From: Psilocybe azurescens
Lineage: Eukaryota > Basidiomycota > Agaricomycetes > Agaricales > Agrocybaceae
Length of the DNA: 64,000 nucleotides
Reading direction: 5' to 3'
Assembly: GCA_023853785.1 (NCBI GenBank)
Contig: JAJIRX010000784.1
Coordinates: 1-64,000 of the forward strand
The stretch's first letter is position 1. Each line of letters starts with the position of its first letter. Positions 58,809 to 64,000 of this stretch are shown piece by piece. The position numbers and the translations under genes were made by a program. Below the pieces are notes generated by a model. The model made no database searches. It had not been told where the DNA came from and saw only the letters and a program-made list of their open reading frames with translations.

Positions 58809-61800
58809 TTAAACATCATCTTCCCAATCATCAGGTACAGGGTCGTTGGAGACCGCAGAAGGAACAGCAACGGCTGGGGACGCCGTACGCTGGCCCGCGG
58901 AACCAACCACGCCCATATTCGCGCCGCTCTCACCGTGGGATGAGACACCTTGACGAGCCAAAAGAGAACCAGACGTGATCCCAGCAAGCGACGTCGTCGG
59001 GCGGGGTGCAGCAACCAAAGCAGCCCCTGGCTTCGAAACGACCGCCGTCCACCCCCGGTGAATGTTCGCACTGCTGCCGTTGCCGCTGCTCTGCGCGTAG
59101 TTGGGGGCGTAGCAGGCTTGGGCGTCATCGCGTTAGACCGCCAGGATGCAGCAGCGGGGGTGGAGGTTGAAGAGGGTTGTGCGCTCTTAAGACTCCGGAA
59201 GTCTGCTAGTTTCCCGAGGCTGGGAGGAGGAACGAGTGATGAGAGGAATCGGGACAGGAGAGGCGAAGGTAAGCGTGTATCGACGCGTCGAAGGAGTTCA
59301 ACGCTGTTATAGGCAATGCAGTAGTTAGAGGGGAGAACAAATAATGACAGTAAGATCTGACAAACCTTCGGTGTGGTTCTTGGTCGACCATCTGGGTGTC
59401 CATCCTGTAAACAGAGGCGAGCTGATTGATATGAGGGTGTGATCAGGCGACAATCCGATGATATAAAAAGAAATGAATACATACGTCATGCACAAACTTT
59501 CGTCTCTCGGGTGGCATATGCGGTAAGACCTGCGTCCTCTTCTCCGACGTTACGAAACTGACAAAAAGAAAAGAAAAGAAAAGCTCGTCAGCCCCCAGAC
59601 AAAAACGAGAGAACAACACATAAAACCAAAAACGCACTCTGCAAAGGCCTTCTCAACAACAGGCAAGAACTTCATATTCGTCCTCGCGAACGCGACGAGG
59701 TCATCCGCATAACTCGCTGTCCCCGCGCCCGCCTTATCCCTCCCGTCCGCACTGATGCCTAGGGCGTCCGCCAGCTGCGCGTTGCGCTTCGCGATCTGGC
59801 ATTCGCTGGTGCACTTGGGGCCGCCGCCCGCGCCCGCCTGGGAGCCGTTGCCGTTGGGCGAAGAAGATGCGGTGCGCCCGCAGTGCACGGCCTGCCGGAT
59901 GCGCCCACACGCGCAGGTGAGGGTGATGATGGACTGGCAGGCGTCGGTTTCCGGGCACGTTGCGGGTGCATGACAGGGTCGTGTACAAGGGTGATGGTTG
60001 GGCAAGCTGATATCAAATAAGTATTTAGATACAGAAAATTCAACAGAAGGATGCGTAGAGGAAGAGACGTACCAGGATTTACGAGACTTGCCGCATGGCG
60101 CGGTGCACGCCCCGCACTCGTCGCCGTGGCACAGTCGCTCGCAGTGGTGAAACCCACACGCCATCAGCCTAGAAATGCGACGTCAATAAAAACGTATATG
60201 TGAAATACTAAAAGCCACGTACTTTCCACAGACCGTACCACAGGAAACTTTCTCCGTCTCGAGCGAGCAACGCACATTCGGCACGACCTTCTTGCCACAC
60301 GCGCAGCTCTTGTTAGCGAGGGACGGGCAGGGTGGACATGAGATCACGTCGTCATGGCATGAGTGGGGTGTAACGGGGTGGCCACAAGGGGGTGGGGGTC
60401 TGGGACACGGATAATGGCACTGGATCTTGGTCCCGCAAGGAATAGGCGGCTCGTAGACCGTACGTCCGCAAGTGCACACGAGCTGGTGAGACAAGCAGCC
60501 ATGGAATGGTCAATTTCGAAGCTGAGAGAAAGAAGGTAATTAACTAACCTCTTCGAACGAACTCCTAAGACACGGGGGACAAACGCCCTTATGGTCCCTC
60601 TCCTCGCACTTATGATTCCCGCACGACAACATCTTCCCACACACCAGATCGCACTCGTGCCACCCGCCCTGCTCCTCGCCGATGCCCTGCGTGTCCTCAA
60701 CCGCCCGCCGCTTGCCCTTCCGCCCGACGTTCACAGCGAGCGACGCAAGCGGGCAGCACACGCGCCGGCACTGGTGGCGCCCGCACGCGCGGAGCGCCTG
60801 GCACGGCCTGTCGCACAGGACCTCCTTCTCCTCCACGCCGGCCGCAGACGCGGAGAGCACCTCGTGGCACGGCATGCTCTTCGTGCTTCCCCCGCACCTG
60901 CACGGCCGCACGATCTGCACAGTGCATGGCGGACACGGTCCGCTATGGCATATCGAGGTGCATGGGTGTTGGCAGGCTGGGTGAGGTTTGGAGCAAACCG
61001 AGTCGCAGGTGGGGATGGGTGCGGAGCAGTCCGTGCGTGCAGGTAAAGTATACTGAGATGGATCGGTGGCTGGTGATGGTGCGATGGAGTTCTTTCCGCA
61101 GGGACAGTGTGTGATCTTGGATGGGGAGCGAGGACAGACTGCAGGCTTCAACGATGGGGGATGACAGGGTTTTTGGCATTTGTGTTTGCCGCAATCGAAG
61201 AGCCTGTTTCAAGATAAGATAAGGAATTACTTAGAAACAGAGATGTTCGTACCTTTCACAGATGTGATCACAGCCGAATTTTCCAATCCATGGTGTATCT
61301 CCCTCAACAAAGCATTCTACTTCCTTTCCTTCACCACAATTAACAGTTTTTTGCTCTTTCCCACACCAACATGTCGCCACCTCCGTCCGATCACACTTCC
61401 CGCAGTCTCCTTCGTGACAAATCTGCTCACAGGCGTGCTTTCCACAGTTCAGAGTCCTTCCGCAGACATTGTGGCAGGATAAATCGCGTAAACCTTTACC
61501 CTGACGTCAATCCCACAGCGGAAAGTGAGGATATTTTTCTTTGGACAGTAGCATTCGAGTCGGGTGGTAACTTGACATGGTGGACATGGACCTGGGTGGC
61601 ATTGCAAGGGACACGGATGCCCGCAACCACTCTCGCGCGGGCGAGAACACGAATTCCCGCACGAGTGAGGGGTCGAAAGACGAAGACGCTGTGGTTCAGA
61701 GGTCGAGTTGCAGAAACACCTGTTTCCTATGAGTAAATATTTAAACAAAGAACGCAACGACGTACCAGTATCCAGAAGGAACCGCCTCTCGTTTGGCCTG

Positions 61801-62549
61801 ACATCCCGGGCATCTCCAATCGCCACCCCTGTCGGGCTCTCCGCGAGCTCTCCAGGCCTCCGCTACCTCCTTGACACTTTTGTCTGCCCACGAGCGAATG
61901 CACCTGACATGGAAAGACGTCCAGCAATATTGTTGCACCTGGTTTTCGCTCGAGGTGACGATCGGGATTGAAGGCGAGCACGACCAGATGGCTTGATCGG
62001 GACGTATAGAGGAGAAACAGATGGGGCAATCGGGATACGGAGGTGTGCTCAGATTACGAATGAGGCTCGACGTTAAATCATCTCCTTGAGGGAGATGTCT
62101 GCCCCTCGAGTTTCCGGGCTCTTTATCACGAACAGGCTGGTTCGATTTTGAGTCCGATGTTGTAAGCCCTGCTCCGAAGTTGGCTCCTCGACGATTTCGC
62201 GGTGGTGGTGCTGTAGCAGCGCCATTTCCAGCAGCATCGGGTGTATTTGATGCCTGTGCGGGCTTCTTCTTCTGGTACGAGGTTGAGAATTCGATTTCCG
62301 TTCATTTCCAGAGTCTACAACAGAGGATGATGTACTAGCTTCATTAGAAGGTTTTGCATCCTTTGGCTGCCGTGGTCGTCTAGGTGGTCGCGACTGGGTT
62401 GGAGCGCCGCCTTCAACGTTAAGCGGTCTATTATGTCGTGGTGGTCTCCGTTTTCGCTGATTTGAGTTCGAGTTCGGATCCCCAGACGAAGGAAGGTCGT
62501 TTATAGGTATATTTGCTGTCGCTGGAACTTGGGGGACTTCCGTGGACAT
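58809..62549 (-). CDS. FAP1: NF-X1-type zinc finger protein with RING and R3H domains
   Basis: Homologues are yeast Fap1 (binds FKBP12) and animal NFX1, nuclear proteins acting in transcription or mRNA control. The start MSTEVPQVPATANIP begins a disordered basic N-terminus (RKRRPPRHNRPLN), followed by a 47-bp intron. The RING-type finger is CPICFSSIRPDQAIWSC, then WTSFHVRCIRSWA and WRCPGCQ. About nine NF-X1 fingers follow, for example CGNSCSRPRESGCGHPCPLQ, CGKHKCQKPCHP, CQHPCTSICHSGPCPPC, CGNHKCEERDHKGVCPPC and CGFHHCERLCHGDECGAC. The R3H-like part reads EKRTQVLPHMPPERRKFVHD. The C-terminus has HRGWTAVVSKPGAAL and ends VPDDWEDDV. One C seems missing from the coding-strand C5 run (plus 59103-59107) before that tail. 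Length of about 1,080 residues is normal. Confidence 0.88.
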
Positions 62550-63772
62550 AAAGTGTGGGTAAATTTGAGTAGTGAATACAGGTGCTGGATGCAAATTGAA
62601 TGTTAGAATTGGAAGAATGTTGGAAGAATGATTATAAGATGGAATGAGAAACCAAAAATATAGCCGGATATGCTGAATGACTAAGCAGTTCATTCGGCAC
62701 TGCCCGACGGAGTCACAATTTGAATGACTCGACCGGGTGCGCGACAGACTCAGCTCCTGTTCTCTTCCTCACTGTCAACGGTCAATATACTACGTCGCTG
62801 GATATCTTATTGACACTGCCTACTCTCGGGATTACTTACGCCATCAATTTCCTGGGTATAACGATATCCAGGGCTTTCGTGGATCTGTTCAATCCTCAAC
62901 CACTATTCCTTGATTCCTCATGACTAACAGGAGATTCTGGCCAAATAAGCCCGTTTTATCCATCTGTGGCGTCCATATGTGAACTGCCTTTGGCTATCCA
63001 AAATCAAATTACCAATTACCGCGATCCGTCACGCTCTTCGGAACATCCAAGAGCAATCATGATTAAAGCTTGACATAGTCTTTCCTACTTTGAAACGTGT
63101 GCCATGGTTAGCGTATGCGAAGTGCTTATACATTACCCGCGATCTAACGTTGGTCAAACAATGCTTGACACCCGTCTGACTCGTGGCCTAACCTGCATGC
63201 GACTCAACTTGTGGGAGATCGCCGAAGAGTAAGGACCCGCAATCACCGATTGTACGGATGTGCTGAAAGCCCGGCGTCGCAGGGCTCACTGAGAGTCACG
63301 CGGAAAATGACAAGACCACGATATATCGATTGAACGACTGACTGGGTTACAGATGTGTACGGTGCGTAGAAAGAGAAGTCGCCGTCAAAGGAAAGGGTTG
63401 GGGATCGCAGTCACATGTACGTAGATGTAGAAGATAAGATAATATAGAAAAGGGCTGTAGTAAGTCTGGGCGCCAGGCTTACATGTGCCCGTGTTTGAGC
63501 CGATATTTTGCCACTGAAGACCATTTTGTGACCTAGGCATCCTTCTGCATCGCGATAACATCGAGGCGTTATCTAGATTCACGAGCTTCTCGAGGTGCGT
63601 CAACTGTACACCTGTGCACAGTGAGGATACCGATTAACCCGTGATTTGGAGTCAGAAGTGTAGAACTCCGTTGAGCAATGGTCATTGGTCAAAAGCACCT
63701 CCTACTGTATATGCTCTGCCACATATACCATCCCTCACTTCTTCAAATCCAGCCCTAAATTTCAAGACGCCC
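62550..63772. other. Divergent promoter region, FAP1 / last gene
   Basis: This 1.2-kb stretch lies between divergent start codons. A hydrophobic frame near 62720-62923 has no plausible gene context. No clear TATA box was assigned. Confidence 0.35.
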
Positions 63773-64000
63773 ATGCCACCTCCAAACCACGAGCGTCTAT
63801 TCGTAGACCTCATCTTCCGCTCCAGCAGGAAATACCCAAATTGGGATCCAGAAGTCGCTGTCACAGTGGGCGACTACGGCCGCATAACACAAGGCACCCG
63901 CGGGCTCGCGTTCTGGAAGAAGAATCGCGGCATATTCCTGAAAGAGGGAAATATATACAAAGAAGGGTTAGCCCAGAGTTATGACATTCCGGGAGGCGAT
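63773..64000 (+). CDS. Conserved basidiomycete protein of unknown function, 3' end outside window
   Basis: An uninterrupted frame starts MPPPNHERLFVDLIFRSSRK and runs open to the last base. It contains WDPEVAVTVGDYGRITQGTR, GLAFWKKNRGIFLKEGNIY and AQSYDIPGGD. The GRITxGxxGxAFWxxxGxFLKEGNIY pattern recalls a family of mushroom proteins with no known function. There is no signal peptide. Only the first 76 residues are visible. Confidence 0.7.
   Translation, partial: MPPPNHERLFVDLIFRSSRKYPNWDPEVAVTVGDYGRITQGTRGLAFWKKNRGIFLKEGNIYKEGLAQSYDIPGGD

Noticed and set aside
59755..61046. Plus-strand open frames of 70-150 codons
   Set aside because: They are GC-rich antisense shadows of the FAP1 zinc-finger exons.

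Overview
The window is nuclear DNA from a mushroom-forming basidiomycete (Agaricomycetes). Genes are split by many 45-70 bp GT-AG introns. Several families are typical of wood or litter decayers: an AA9 lytic polysaccharide monooxygenase with a CBM1 tail, two aryl-alcohol-oxidase-type GMC oxidoreductases, a PcRGLX/YetA-type lyase, a microsomal P450 and a DUF6533 membrane protein. No bacterial, organellar, viral or CRISPR sequence was recognised.

Layout. 1-13 kb: 3' part of an RPA-interacting-protein-like gene (+), Derlin (-), GT61 glycosyltransferase (+), amidase (+), AA9-CBM1 (-), small secreted protein (-). 14-19 kb: one ~5.04-kb DNA transposon with 40-bp perfect terminal inverted repeats, carrying a large transposase-like gene. 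Its right end lies about 90 bp upstream of a P450 start codon. 19-31.5 kb: P450, TFIIA gamma, an F-box/LRR-like protein and an APH-fold phosphotransferase, all (+), separated by long spacers. 32-41 kb: MRH/Atg27-like protein (-), PcRGLX/YetA-like lyase (+), protein kinase (+). 41-54 kb: two GMC oxidoreductase copies (-) with homologous promoters, enclosing a DUF6533 protein (-) and a pepsin-like protease (-). 54-64 kb: a sparse region with a doubtful gene, a 62-residue secreted peptide precursor (+), an NF-X1/FAP1 zinc-finger protein (-), and the start of an unnamed conserved gene (+).

The genes do not form one pathway. Housekeeping genes (Derlin, TFIIA gamma, FAP1, MRH protein) are mixed with secreted and oxidative enzymes. 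AA9 attacks polysaccharide using H2O2 or reductant, and GMC alcohol oxidases produce H2O2, so they may cooperate outside the cell.

Two results stand out. The first is the peptide precursor at 57776-58079: signal peptide, dibasic site, X-Pro/X-Ala dipeptides, then a Cys-bracketed C-terminal octapeptide. It resembles a processed signalling peptide but lacks a CaaX box. The second is the transposon, whose transposase I cannot place in a named superfamily.

Caution: many genes show apparent one-base frame breaks, mostly in short homopolymers. The two GMC copies expose each other's breaks. Assembly or base-calling error is the simplest explanation, so I do not call these genes pseudogenes. Gene models were spliced by eye; internal intron positions are approximate unless given.
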